Source of the DNA: Lycorma delicatula
Taxonomy: Eukaryota > Arthropoda > Insecta > Hemiptera > Fulgoridae
Assembly: GCF_047948215.1 (NCBI RefSeq)
Contig: NC_134455.1
Span: 344,000,997 to 344,064,996, forward strand
DNA: 64,000 nt
Direction: 5' to 3'
Part shown: piece by piece, positions 54,642-64,000 of the stretch
How the letters are laid out: every line of letters starts with the position of its first letter
Numbering within the stretch: the first letter of the stretch is position 1
The notes under the pieces: model-generated
Told to the model about the DNA's origin: nothing
The model's input: only the letters and a program-made list of their open reading frames with translations
The model's database searches: none
Program-made: the position numbers and the translations under genes

Positions 54642-57600
54642 TTACATGTTCTCATACAGCCTTTTAAGCTCCAGCGGCATATCGCAATTTCCATATGCCA
54701 TTGTATTCTTCTGATCAACAGCTACTCTCTTATCATCATAGTTGCATAGCGCTAGTTTATTGGTGATGATTGTATCAACAATATGCTTATTTGAACGAAA
54801 CAACACCATATCCTTATACAGTAGTAGATTGGGCTCTTCAAAACAACGCTTGCAATCATCGAAAGTAATATTTTTCTTCACAAGATTCTTTTTAACGCCT
54901 TTCGCTTTCTTCTTCACTGCATCATCACCAGTTTTAAATGAGTACATTTTCGCCCGTAACCTTATAAACTCTTTTATTGGAACGCCATTACACTCGTCTT
55001 TATATTTGCCAAGCACCTTTTTGTTAACTAGTGAAAAGCAAGGGTGATTGGTTGGATAATCAGAAGTATCAAACCAACATTTAAGTTGGGGGTCGTCTAC
55101 CATATCTTTATAAAAATCAGGCGTTCTAATATCATAGAAAAAACTATCAGTATCCATATATAGCAAATCTATATTATTATTATAATTGCACCTCATTATA
55201 TCATAGTGAAAATTATACATTAAAGTTTTACTTAACTCTAGAACTGTTAGTCCTACATATATAGGCTTATCTAACTTTACATTTGTCTTCTGCATCCTAA
55301 CCGCGCACAGATTTTTCGTATAAATTAGCCTATCTTGAAATTTGGGTTTCGCGATAAGTTTCATCAATCTCTTTTCTGACGAAACCAATTCTAAATTAAT
55401 GCGTTTACGTACGTTCTCCATGCATTTTCCAAAGACAGCATTATTCATCAACTTGAAGAAATCCTTCTCAAAATTGTTTTTCGCAGCCTGTCTGTTAACA
55501 GTATTTAACTGAATCTATGACTTCATCCAGAGCTTCTGAGAGAATTGGAGCACTCTATGAACCTTAGTGATAATCAAACCATGCTCGACCGCCTGTTTCA
55601 AGTTGATGTAATAACATACATATCTCTTCTTCGGCAACAAAGTAGTCAGAAGTTTAAGCTGATTGGAGCCTGGCGGTTTTCCATTTTCAGCAAAAAATGG
55701 CAGATCATTATGTTGTTTGTGAAGCTGATCCGGATACGCTACATCTACTTCTAATATGTATCCTATATCAGAATCGTCTACCACGTTCAGAATGAAATCG
55801 ATCGCTGTAGCCAACTTCTTTTCAGGCATCCATACGAAGTATTTATACGGTAGGTTTCTACTCATAGCCCAGCTGTAGAGGTTATTCGCATCAATATACA
55901 TCAGATAATTAATAATCGAGTTTGAATCGTAACTCTCTACATATGGATTATTTGCTATGGCATGTTTTTTCACACAAGTTGTTATTCGACCTCGTATACC
56001 CCTCTCTAGAAACATGTACATTTTATAGTCAATAATAAGATCAAGCTCAACTTCAGTCTTCAATAACATGGCATCGAATGCGAATCCTGGAGCTGTATAG
56101 TAGTGGGTGCAATCTAATCCATACTCCCTTATACATAGACTTCTAAAACTTTCAAACACATCAGCTAACAGAAGCACATCATATCTGAGATAGAGATCGC
56201 TGTATTCGCCTAAATTCTTGATATAAAAGTGCTCCCACATCTTTCTCGCTCTCTCATACTCATCGTTAGATATGTGCTCTCCAGTTAATTTGCTGTAAAA
56301 CTTTTCTTTAGATGGTAAAGCTGTTTCATCGAGAACATGCTATCCTGTAGTATATTCATAGGGATATATCCCCTTCTTCATCACAAAGGGAAGATCATCA
56401 TCCCTGAAGAATTTGCGAACATGTTTAATAAATCGGATGGGAGGTTCTTTACTAGGTTATCCAAACTTTCAGCCATAAATCGAAATGAGTCCAAAAATCG
56501 TACAGATAAGTTCTTCGTAACATATTTACTGAATGTGATATATTTTTCCGTAGTATTAGCTATTACATTTATTCTATTTTCATCATACCCTAAATCCTTC
56601 ACTATGAAATGGAAATCATAGTTAGAACCATTATGAAGGAAAATTGGGATCGATTTCTGATTCTGTCGCCTTAAGTTACATTTTCGACAGAGAGCAGCTC
56701 GATACCTACCAGTTAAATGGCAATGGTCTCTAACAGGCCTATCTGAAAATGATGCTAAACATAACTCGCAACATGATGCCGATTCAAAGGATTTTCTATC
56801 TCCTTCGGTAAATGTCATTTTTATATTAGCTCGTAACAGCTCGTCTAGCGGTTGGAGGATGGATTTGAGAGTATTAATGAAATGCTTTGCAGCATCTTTA
56901 CCTCCATACAGCAGTGGTTCAGATGGAATATCCCTTCTAACTACTTGTAGGTGAAAAAATATAGGCAATAACTCATTGGTATGTTTTTTACCGAAGCCAA
57001 TGTGGAAGAGGTTGAGGGTGTGGGGGATGTGTCAATAGAGGATAGCAAACATTCAAAGTCAGCATAAGCTACTATCGGTGCGTGCAATTTATGATGATGA
57101 TTTTTAAATTTCAATATAGGTGCTCGACCATCTTTTGTGAGATTAGGCAAAATTATCCTACAGGGATTATTGTTTCTACACAACTCCAGATGTGCATCCA
57201 ACTTTGAGTGATCATTACAGAATGTGAAACATCTTCTACAGATGCTTATTTTTCTAGTATGCTTTATGAGCTGAGAACTAATCAATCTCTCAAAATTTTC
57301 TATATAGCAATAATGGAATTTTCCTTCAGAGTGAAGGAGAAGAAGGTCAAAATGTTCCTTTTTCTCGTTATCGCAAACTAATAAAGGTTCTATTCCTCCT
57401 TTGCTAGTAAGCTCGTACAGATTGATTGCTATATTATTCCCTCTAGTGAATCTTTTTATCTGATGTATGGTGGTGGGGAAATCTACCATGCTGAAGTCGA
57501 ACTTAATAATAAGTTTGGAATAGCGCACATTAACTCGCTCCCTATGCCGTTTATCAACATATTTTCACAGAATAGCCCATTTGAAGCAGAAATCATCTTC

Positions 57601-58093
57601 ATTTTTAGGATTTATTATCGCCTTTTTAATGGAAATATAGCCAGGTAGGGGGATGAATGATGAAGATCTTAACGGAACATAGCGGTTTCTTCTCACAAGC
57701 AAACCGTCTATGCTGTATAGAGTCCATCCACTACCTTTACCAACAAATGTTTCCTCTTCACGTAGCAGGTAATTAATACATAGATCTACGGAGTCTTCAC
57801 TGAAAAATGTTAAATTCCTCGTCTTAAATGTAATATCTCTATACTGGAATATCTCTGTAATATATGCACTTTAATAGCAAATTGAATTTAATTGGACCTA
57901 AACGATTGAAAGCGCCTAATAAAAGGTCCCGCAGTTTAACTTTTTGAGCATTTCAGAAAGTTGGAATATCTACAGTCATATTCATTTTATAATAAAATGT
58001 TAATAGGTTACAGGCGAATGCGTACTCTATTTCCGCGAACTGGTTTACAGTATCGACATATGACAGTCTCGCTTTTTTTGTGTTGAATTCCAT
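54642..58093 (-). pseudogene. Polinton DNA polymerase B (protein-primed type), broken
   Basis: Reading minus from ATG 58093 (MEFNTKKARLSYVDTVNQFA), about 1,150 codons long, the usual Polinton size. N-terminal domain: GSGWTLYSIDGLLVRRNRY (about 57710). Exonuclease: YADFECLL (ExoI, about 57060), HNGSNYDFHFIV (ExoII, about 56620), YLRYDVLLLADVFE (ExoIII, about 56180). HNH-like insert: RDHCHLTGRYRAALCRKCN (about 56720). Polymerase: YIDANNLYSWAM (motif A), MMNNAVFGK (motif B), LLYMDTDSFFYD (motif C, about 55160). The stop is after LKRLYENM at 54642. Lesions: frameshifts near 57850, 56955 and 56430; in-frame stops near 57940, 57570, 56340 and at 55515-55517. It would replicate the element during transposition; this copy cannot. 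Confidence 0.92.
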
Positions 58094-58249
58094 CTGAAAT
58101 CAAAAATGAAATTATTATATATTAGGTATAAAATTACCTTTAAAAAAATCCTAATAATGTTTCACTTCTGAATCGGTAATAGATTTCCTCTCCGAATCGT
58201 ATTAAGCCGATTGATAATGATATGAAGATGAAGTGATAACATAGAGGTC

Positions 58250-58355
58250 AGCGTGTAGGCTAGCGTGCAGGCTTTCTAAAAGCCTGAAAAACCCTTAAAA
58301 AACCTAAAAAAGCGTGCAGGCTTTCAAAAAGCGTGCAGGCTTTTTTATTAGGCTT
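58250..58355. repeat. GCGTGCAGGCTTT short repeats upstream of PolB
   Basis: GCGTG(C/T)AGGCT occurs four times (about 58252, 58264, 58310, 58330), interleaved with AAAGCCT/AGGCTTT inverted words. It lies between the PolB start and the next minus-strand gene and may fold in RNA. Confidence 0.7.
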
Positions 58356-58384
58356 TTTTTCATGTCTTTGCAACAGCTTCACTA

Positions 58385-59256
58385 TCAATCATCCCAATCG
58401 CTTTCTTTATCCTCCTTTCCGGCGGGGATGCAAATAATACCACCTTGCAGCCCATCGAAATTGGTCGCGAGGAATGGAGCATTCATCATCACCTCTATGA
58501 TCTGCTCATAGTCCCCCGCATGCAGATAGGGAGCAAGAGACTCTTCAGCATCAATTCCATGCGCTGCAACCCTATAACGCGCTCTATTATTATCGGTTCA
58601 CCACATCCGTCATTTTCACACGAATGGAGCACAAGCGGTGACTGTATACATCAATCATAAAAACCGTGTGGAAGCACTCATCCTCTATTCGAAGATTTCT
58701 GTTCGAGTTTCAAGAGCTTGCGCGTCCGATGAGATTCTGCAAGGTGATATACTCGTTGTTGCACAAATTCTTCTGAATGCATGATCCAGGCATCATGAAG
58801 AAAGTCCGCGCGAGATTTGGGCGGGTAGGGCATTTGCATATTATTATGCAGTTTTCGCCATCCGCATTAGCGATTGGTTGATGGAGGTTTAGGAGGGGTG
58901 CGGGTGTGAGTGTGGATGGGTGTGAATGGGGTAATGCAGCTCCTTCAGACGAGCTGGTAGAGCTCAACATGGGGGTGAGGTGCAACCCTAGCCACCGCTC
59001 GATCGATGTTCGGAGCGGGGTTTCCGGCTGCACCCTGCGTCTGTACTTTCTCCACTCTCATATTAGTATCAAAGGACGTGGAGATTTGAGGTTTCTTTAT
59101 GCTCACATTCACATCTGCAGACGTGGAAATTCTAATTTGGATGGAATCATCCGTGAGCAGGCTTTTAACTAAGCGGAATTGAGGAGATTTGTTATCATCA
59201 TCATCAAAATTTATCGTTATCAATCGCTCGCCTTTTTTTATTGAGATTACGGCCAT
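58385..59256 (-). pseudogene. Unrecognised Polinton gene, about 290 codons, frameshifted
   Basis: ATG 59256 starts MAVISIKKGERLITINFDDD. The first frame runs to 58945 (NVSIKKPQISTSFDTNMRVE). A second frame continues with CPTRPNLARTFFMMPGSCIQ and LCNNEYITLQNLIGRASS, reaching TGA at 58710, then resumes in frame with NLRIEDECFHTVFMIDVYSH. A third frame holds RARYRVAAHGIDAEESLAPY, EVMMNAPFLATNFDGLQGGI and IPAGKEDKESDWDD, ending at TGA 58385-58387. The text is evidently protein-coding, first gene inside the right end. Two frameshifts and one stop disable it. No family recognised; position suggests a Polinton accessory or virion-type gene. Confidence 0.5.
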
Positions 59257-59539
59257 CTGAAAAACACATAGTCCATTTTAGATTTTATGATGTGCACTAC
59301 ATCAATACCTCACCTAAAAAGCTAAGCGATCGCTTTGTTAACACCGCTAGGTATCCGCACTCTAATTAAAAGCTATGGGTGCTTCGTTAACGCCACACTC
59401 GTAGGTATCCACACTCTGGATACCTAGCGGACTACAAGGTAATAGTAGTAGCAGTAGTGCCAATGGTTCACTTCGTTGAAGTATGCTGCGGATAGGAAAA
59501 CGCGCCCTATATATACCAATCCAGCGCTCCCCCACCACA

Positions 59540-59770
59540 ACCGAACAAACTTCGACCTCGAACCTCGACCTCGGCCGAGACCTCGAACTTTGGCCTTGAC
59601 CTTTTAACTTTGGCATTGACCTTGACCTATGAGCTTGAACTTTGACTATGACCTTGAACTTTGACATTGGCCTCAGTCCTTGACCTTGAACTTTGATCTT
59701 AACCCGACCTCGGCCTTGACCCCGTGGTCAAAGATCAAGGTTGTCCTAGAACATACATCTCTATACTACT
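59540..59770 (-). repeat. Polinton right terminal inverted repeat with TCAAGGTCA-rich array
   Basis: The outer 59 bp (59712-59770) match the left end. Inward to about 59540, the minus strand repeats words of the form TTCAAGGTCA, GTCAAAGTTCAAG and AAGGTCAAGGCC at roughly 12-18 bp spacing. The left TIR has a shorter version of the same array. Confidence 0.9.
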
Positions 59771-61036
59771 AGTGTGGTTTCCGACAAGGACGATTTTCCA
59801 TTGATTATTTAGTATCAATGAAAACAGTCATACAAAACGCCTTCCTAAACCGCCAACACTTCGTTGCTATTTTCTTCGATATAAAGAAGGCGTCTGACAC
59901 AGCCTAGCGACGTGGTATTCTTAACACCTTCAAGAGATGGGGAATCAAGGGCAATATGCTTGCTTATTGCAAGAATTCAGGGATTCTTAAATCACGGAAC
60001 GTTTCGTATTCGTGTAGACGATTCACTTTCAGATAGCGTCGTCTTGGAGAATGGAGTACCTCAAGGTAGTGTATTCTCAAGTGCCGCCTTATTTTCTGTA
60101 GCCATAAACAGTATCACCAATTGCGTACAGGCTCCTGTCTCATGTTCTCTGTTTGTTGACGATTTTTTTATTTACATTGTGAGCCGTTCAACGTCCACTG
60201 CAGAGCGACTACTACAGAACACTATATTTTGCCTTGAGCCTTGGTCCAGAACTACTGGTTTCACATTTTCATCTGACAAAACGAAATGTGTAGTCTTTTC
60301 TTGGCTACGAAACCCTTCTATTCCGCATGTTTTTCTGAACAGAGAACTTATTGCTATCTCTCCTTACGTCAAGTTTCTAGGTTTGCTTTTTGATAGCTGT
60401 CTTACTTGGGTCAAACATATAAAGGAATTAAGGACAAAATGTTGCAAACTTTTAGATATGATGCGGGTCCTTAGTAACACCAATTGGGGAGACGATCGGT
60501 CATGTATGTTACGTTTTTACTATTCCCTTGTTCGTTCCCGTTTAGATTATGGTTGTGTCGCCTACTCTTCAGCTCATCAAACCGTGCTTAAAATGCTGGA
60601 CGGTGTACATCATGTTTTTCTTCGGCTTGCCACAGGTGCCCTATCGCAAGCTTACTTGTAGACTGTGGCGAACCATCACTTTGGGATAGACGAGATCAGC
60701 TTTTGTTATCTTATTTTGCCCGTCTCAAAGGACAGCCAAATCACCCGGCTTTTGACCCAGTTCTTAGAAATCCTTATTTAAGGAAGTATGAGGACCGTCC
60801 ACGCTGCACTGCACCTGTGGGTGTCCATACTCGACGTCTGCTGCAGCATATAAATGTTGACACTCCTTCGTTCTTTCCATCATGTCCATGCTTATAATCC
60901 TCCGTGGAGAATAAACCTTGTAAATTTTACATTTGACCTTGCAACATACGATAAACAATCAATACCACCTACTGTTTTCCGGCAAATGTTTCAGTGTATT
61001 CTCACCAAGAGAATAAGTTTTATTAAGTTTTTATAA
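59771..61036 (+). pseudogene. I element ORF2, C-terminal part: RT palm to C-terminus
   Basis: It continues the frame from 43950 with CGFRQGRFSIDYLVSMKTVI and IFFDIKKASDTA, then TAG (W-to-stop, about 59906) and a frameshift near 59960. The 59912-60661 block carries LENGVPQGSVFSS, CSLFVDDFFIYIV (catalytic FVDD), FSSDKTKCVVFS, KFLGLLFDSCLTWVKHI and RLDYGCVAYSSAHQTVL. After another break, LLSYFARLKGQPNHPAFDPV (60703-60897) and PPWRINLVNFTFDL (to 61036) follow. An RNase H domain, present in some I elements, is not visible. Confidence 0.87.
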
Positions 61037-61110
61037 GTTTTATTATTTTAGAGTTATTTTACCCTTTTATTAATAAAACTTCAGGCATTTTTCGCCCCCA
61101 AACAAAAAAA

Positions 61111-63110
61111 ACTAGATTGTTGATTGCAACATATGGACAATGTTTAATGTTCAGTGTAAATGTCCAGCGTTTTATGTTTTTGTATACTGTCTGAAAACTG
61201 GCCAAGTTATATTTTAACTGTTACAGCTTTAAATATCTTCAAAATGTTTTCCAAATTTTAATCAAAATTTGAAACGTATCTGTATAAAATATCAAGTATA
61301 TTGAATTTATAAAATAAAGTATTTTTTAACATTTCAAACAATTAGTTTGTTTTAATTAGAATTTCATTAAGTTAATTTTCAGTTACCTCATTAAAACTAA
61401 AACTATTAGGAGCAAAATTTAAATCCAAAAATTAGTACAAATTATAAGTATAATGTGTAAGATCAAATTTAAATCTGTTTTTTTCTCTTCATGAATTAAG
61501 GAGAAATCTTATATTATTTAAATTAAACATTTTCTGGCTTATAAGTGTTCATAAATCTATGACCAAATGTTCATGCTATGCAACTACCTTTGAAAAATTG
61601 TTGAATAATTTTTTGAATGTAAAACAATACATGTTGAAAGAAAATAAACTATTGCTGATTTATTGATTTTTTTCTCTAAAGACTGGTTTTGATTTTGTTT
61701 TGAAGAGATAATTTATAAATTAGTTTAGTACAGAATTGATTTTAATGTCACATGCCCATTTTCCTTCAAAGTGAACTGTAAAAGCAGTGGTGAAGAGGAT
61801 TATTTTTTTATTTTGTAATCTGAAAGTAATTGTTTTGAAAATCTTCATTTTCCTGAGATCAGAATACAATTTTTCATTAATTAATAAAGATTTATCTTTT
61901 AAACTGTGAGGAAATATATTCTTAGATTTTATTATAATTCTAAATAATGAGTCATCATTGTTTAATATCTTTGTATCTTACTTAAAGAGCTATTTTTAAT
62001 TTTTATACTTAAAGTACTAAAAGGGTTTAGAGGATAATGGTTAAATAAAGAGAATATTCTCAATTGAAATCATGCATCATACATTATTCTATAAATTAAT
62101 GCAAATAAAATATTTGGTCTCTTTTAGATAGTCCCAAAAGAAAGTAATTTTAAAAATATTTATTCAAGTCTTATAAAAGAAACAGTCTATAAAATAAACA
62201 CATTGATAAAAAACAGATAGGAGAATAGATATTAATTATTTTTTAACAAAATTTTTAACTTTTCTGAGATCACCAAGATGTATGTTCTTTGTAATTACTT
62301 TGGTTTGGTTGAAATATGGATGATGTGTATACTGTTTTGACACTTCTCATTTTAACTGTAAAACCAAAACAAAAAATCATGCTTTGGAATAATAGTCTTG
62401 AAGATTCAGATAAAAAATGAATTAAATAAACATAATTTAAGCAAGCTGTCTATGTATTAGAACTGCTGTTTGTCCTCAAAAATGTTAAAGATGTAACTAA
62501 CCTATTGAAACTGTGAGCATGTATTAATTAGTTTCAACAACAATAATTGCAATTTAACATATGTAGGGAAACTAAAAGAAAGATAGATAAGGTAACATTT
62601 GGTTTATTTTAAGTACTGAAGAATACAGAAATTGGATGTGGCTCATCATCATTTAGAATGCAGTCATTTTATGAATTCATTTGAATTCAGAGTTTTAAAA
62701 AGTTTTTACAATAAACAGAATCAGATTATTTGAACATTACTTTTTTAATAACAAATACAGAAAATTGATTATTGAACACCAACAGGGTATGAACATTAAA
62801 AATCTTAGTTTTAAATTTACTGTAAAACTTTTTATTATGAAGGTTTTCTATAATAAAAACATTGTACTTTTATCTAACATAGATCTTAATGTAATCATAT
62901 CTTTATGATGTAGAACATTCATATTATCTGGCTACCCTAACCAATTTTTGCCTTAATTTTTGTGTGGGGAAGTGTGGCCACTTCCCCACACAAAAATGAT
63001 TTATAGCTAACTCTTCAATTTTGATCTGTATTGTTCATTGTAATACAGTATTATTTTTATGTTAATTTTTTTAATTTATTACTATTGTTATGATTTTTAA
63101 TAAGTTATGT
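61111..63110. other. AT-rich DNA without recognised genes
   Basis: No exon of the PYROXD2-like gene and no transposon protein is visible. It contains the hairpin at 62956-62997. Confidence 0.45.
62956..62997. repeat. Perfect inverted repeat, 19-bp arms, 4-nt loop
   Basis: ATTTTTGTGTGGGGAAGTG at 62956-62974 and CACTTCCCCACACAAAAAT at 62979-62997 are exact complements around TGGC. The GTGGGGAAGTG stem is GC-rich inside very AT-rich DNA. It may be the fused ends of a small transposon or a structured RNA. Confidence 0.95.
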
Positions 63111-63500
63111 AAATACAGAGATATGTTTGCGGCATCCTGACTTCTGACAGGGGACACAGCCACCTTATGACAATCCCAGATGCCACAACAGCCCCTCCAT
63201 TAGTAACCCTGATGGCCTTTACTGGAGGTCGTCTTTTAGACCCTCTAAACTTAATAACACAACACAGTCATCCATTTGGCCCCTGTCAGGATCCACCCAA
63301 AGCAAATGTTTCAGCAGACATCTCTGTCAGTGTATTTACACAACCTACTATCGCCTTCATATGGCCTCTTGCAACCATGACCACATAACATAACTTACAA
63401 CCCTCAACTATCAAATTAACCAATTCGCATAAGCGCAATTGCCTCACATAAAAATTCTTCCTATATCTAATGTCAATTAGACTATGCACTCAGATCATTA
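63110..63500. other. Higher-GC patch of unknown identity
   Basis: Both strands have open frames of 67-73 codons here (63167-63388 +, 63286-63489 -). CTGACAGGGG and its complement CCCCTGTCAG occur at about 63144 and 63283, giving an inverted pair about 140 bp apart. Composition differs from the flanks, suggesting a repeat or retroelement fragment. Not identified. Confidence 0.35.
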
Positions 63501-63754
63501 CTTTATTGAATCTTTAAACACCAAAAATACTATACTGATACCAACAAAACAAGTGTTGATTGCAACAACAACAGCTTTGGCCTACAATTCTATTTACTCA
63601 AAGTTCTTTTGATTTACTTAAAAATCAAGAAACAGATTCTCAAATTTAATAATGAAAACATATTCTTTTTTTGAGGTCTGGTTTGCTTTTGAGAGTGAGG
63701 TCAGTGCCTACACCCTCCCACACTTCTGCTCAATCATGCTACATCACAGAGTCC

Positions 63755-64000
63755 TTAACACATCCATCTCATCCTAACAGCGAATGTTTTAGCTAAACAA
63801 GGCTTTGGCATTGAGCCTGATATGTCCAAAAAGATACCTAAGACACTCTCAGACTTACTAGAAGAAGCACTGTTCATAACCTTGCTAATAGTATCTTCTG
63901 TGTCCCTGCCTGAGCGAAAACCATACTGATCATCCATCAACACTTAGTAGAATTCAGTCTATCAGTAATACAATACCTTCTCAAAAACCTTTCCAATAAC
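63755..64000 (-). pseudogene. R1-type RT fragment running off the window
   Basis: From the window edge the minus strand reads VIGKVFEKVLYY, then after two stops DDQYGFRSGRDTEDTISKVM and VLGIFLDISG, equivalent to LGKVFEKVL, QFGFR.GRST and the LDISGAFDNLWWP block. After DISG the sequence diverges. It is closest in style to family B (6470-8193, 35860-37590). Confidence 0.65.

Larger units (their letters stand above)
43945..59776. mobile_element. Polinton/Maverick DNA transposon with 6-bp TSD (element 43951-59770, 15,820 bp)
   Basis: Termini AGTAGTAGAGAGATGTATGT at the left and its near-exact complement at the right are inverted (4 mismatches in 59). The 6-bp AGTGTG is duplicated at 43945-43950 and 59771-59776, and termini begin AG; both are hallmarks of Polintons (integrase-mediated insertion). 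It encodes a protein-primed-type DNA polymerase B with its characteristic HNH-like insert, plus a capsid-like fragment. About 3.46 kb of its length is a nested RTE element. Integrase, FtsK/HerA packaging ATPase and adenain-type protease were not found, and PolB is broken, so it is defective. Confidence 0.93.
42005..61110 (+). mobile_element. I-clade non-LTR retrotransposon, split by a Polinton
   Basis: The left part is 42005-43950 and the right part 59777 to about 61110, giving roughly 3.3 kb once the Polinton and one copy of its 6-bp duplication are removed. The RT frame then reads continuously across the site (SSEQ|CGFRQG). The endonuclease style (QWN..GLRSRIEDTG, GDFNAHH, GSDHKPIIIGF) and palm (NGVPQGSV, LFVDDFFIY) fit the insect I/Nimb group. 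No separate gag-like ORF1 precedes the endonuclease, only about 350 bp of structured 5' sequence. It sits on the coding strand, in the presumed intron 6 of the PYROXD2-like gene. The 3' end near CCCCAAACAAAAAAAAC is approximate. Confidence 0.82.

Noticed and set aside
59362..59667. 101-codon minus-strand ORF in the Polinton right end
   Set aside because: It is translated from the TCAAGGTCA-type repeat array (KVQAHRSRSMPKLKGQGQSS), a by-product of the repeats.
63167..63489. Opposed ORFs of 73 and 67 codons in a higher-GC patch
   Set aside because: Both strands are open over the same bases and neither matches a family; recorded only as an unidentified patch.

Overview
The window is animal nuclear DNA, most likely from an insect. 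It is AT-rich and intron-rich, with one spliced metazoan gene and a dense set of arthropod-type transposons: R1-, jockey-, I- and RTE-clade non-LTR retrotransposons, Tc1/mariner relics, tRNA-derived SINEs and a Polinton/Maverick. A hemipteran is a guess from the repeat style only. Nothing prokaryotic (operons, RBS, CRISPR) is present.

Left part (1-20.3 kb) is a transposon pile-up. It holds a SINE with a perfect 15-bp target duplication (189-507) and a decayed jockey-like RT (about 1371-1860). Two copies of one R1-clade family follow in opposite orientation: 5'-truncated on + at about 2030-5870, and near full length on - at about 8194-12950. Between them lie a mariner-like transposase relic (-) and the 3' half of a second R1-type family (+). 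A third R1-type family (about 15497-20300, -) has a SINE nested inside its ORF2 (15-bp perfect TSD) and an ORF1 fused in frame to the start of its endonuclease.

Middle part (22.9-40.8 kb) contains the only host gene: a PYROXD2-like (mitochondrial FAD-dependent oxidoreductase family) gene on +. Six exons (22864-23002, 28860-29047, 31834-31989, 33567-33723, 38958-39126, 40653-40794) splice in phase to 317 codons, about the N-terminal 55% of the protein. The remaining exons are not visible before the window ends, so intron 6 exceeds 23 kb if the gene is intact. Its introns carry SINEs, a Tc1 transposase relic, RTE, jockey and R1 fragments, a duplicated approximately 0.3-0.4 kb segment on either side of exon 4, and a clean unexplained 58-codon ORF.

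Right part (42-61.1 kb) is a three-level nest. An I-clade retrotransposon (+) is split in its RT by a 15,820-bp Polinton/Maverick (43951-59770) with 6-bp TSD AGTGTG and terminal inverted repeats starting AGTAGTA. The Polinton is itself interrupted by a nearly intact RTE retrotransposon (47442-50899, -) with a 12-bp TSD. The Polinton retains a broken protein-primed-type DNA polymerase B gene, a short major-capsid-like N-terminal fragment, several unrecognised ORFs (one with a duplicated SUMO-interaction-like motif), tandem repeats and a 1.1-kb palindrome built from a second, divergent PolB fragment. I see no integrase, packaging ATPase or protease, so it looks like a dead deletion derivative.

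The last 3 kb is mostly AT-rich non-coding DNA with a perfect 19-bp-arm hairpin and the start of another R1-type RT on the minus strand at the window edge.
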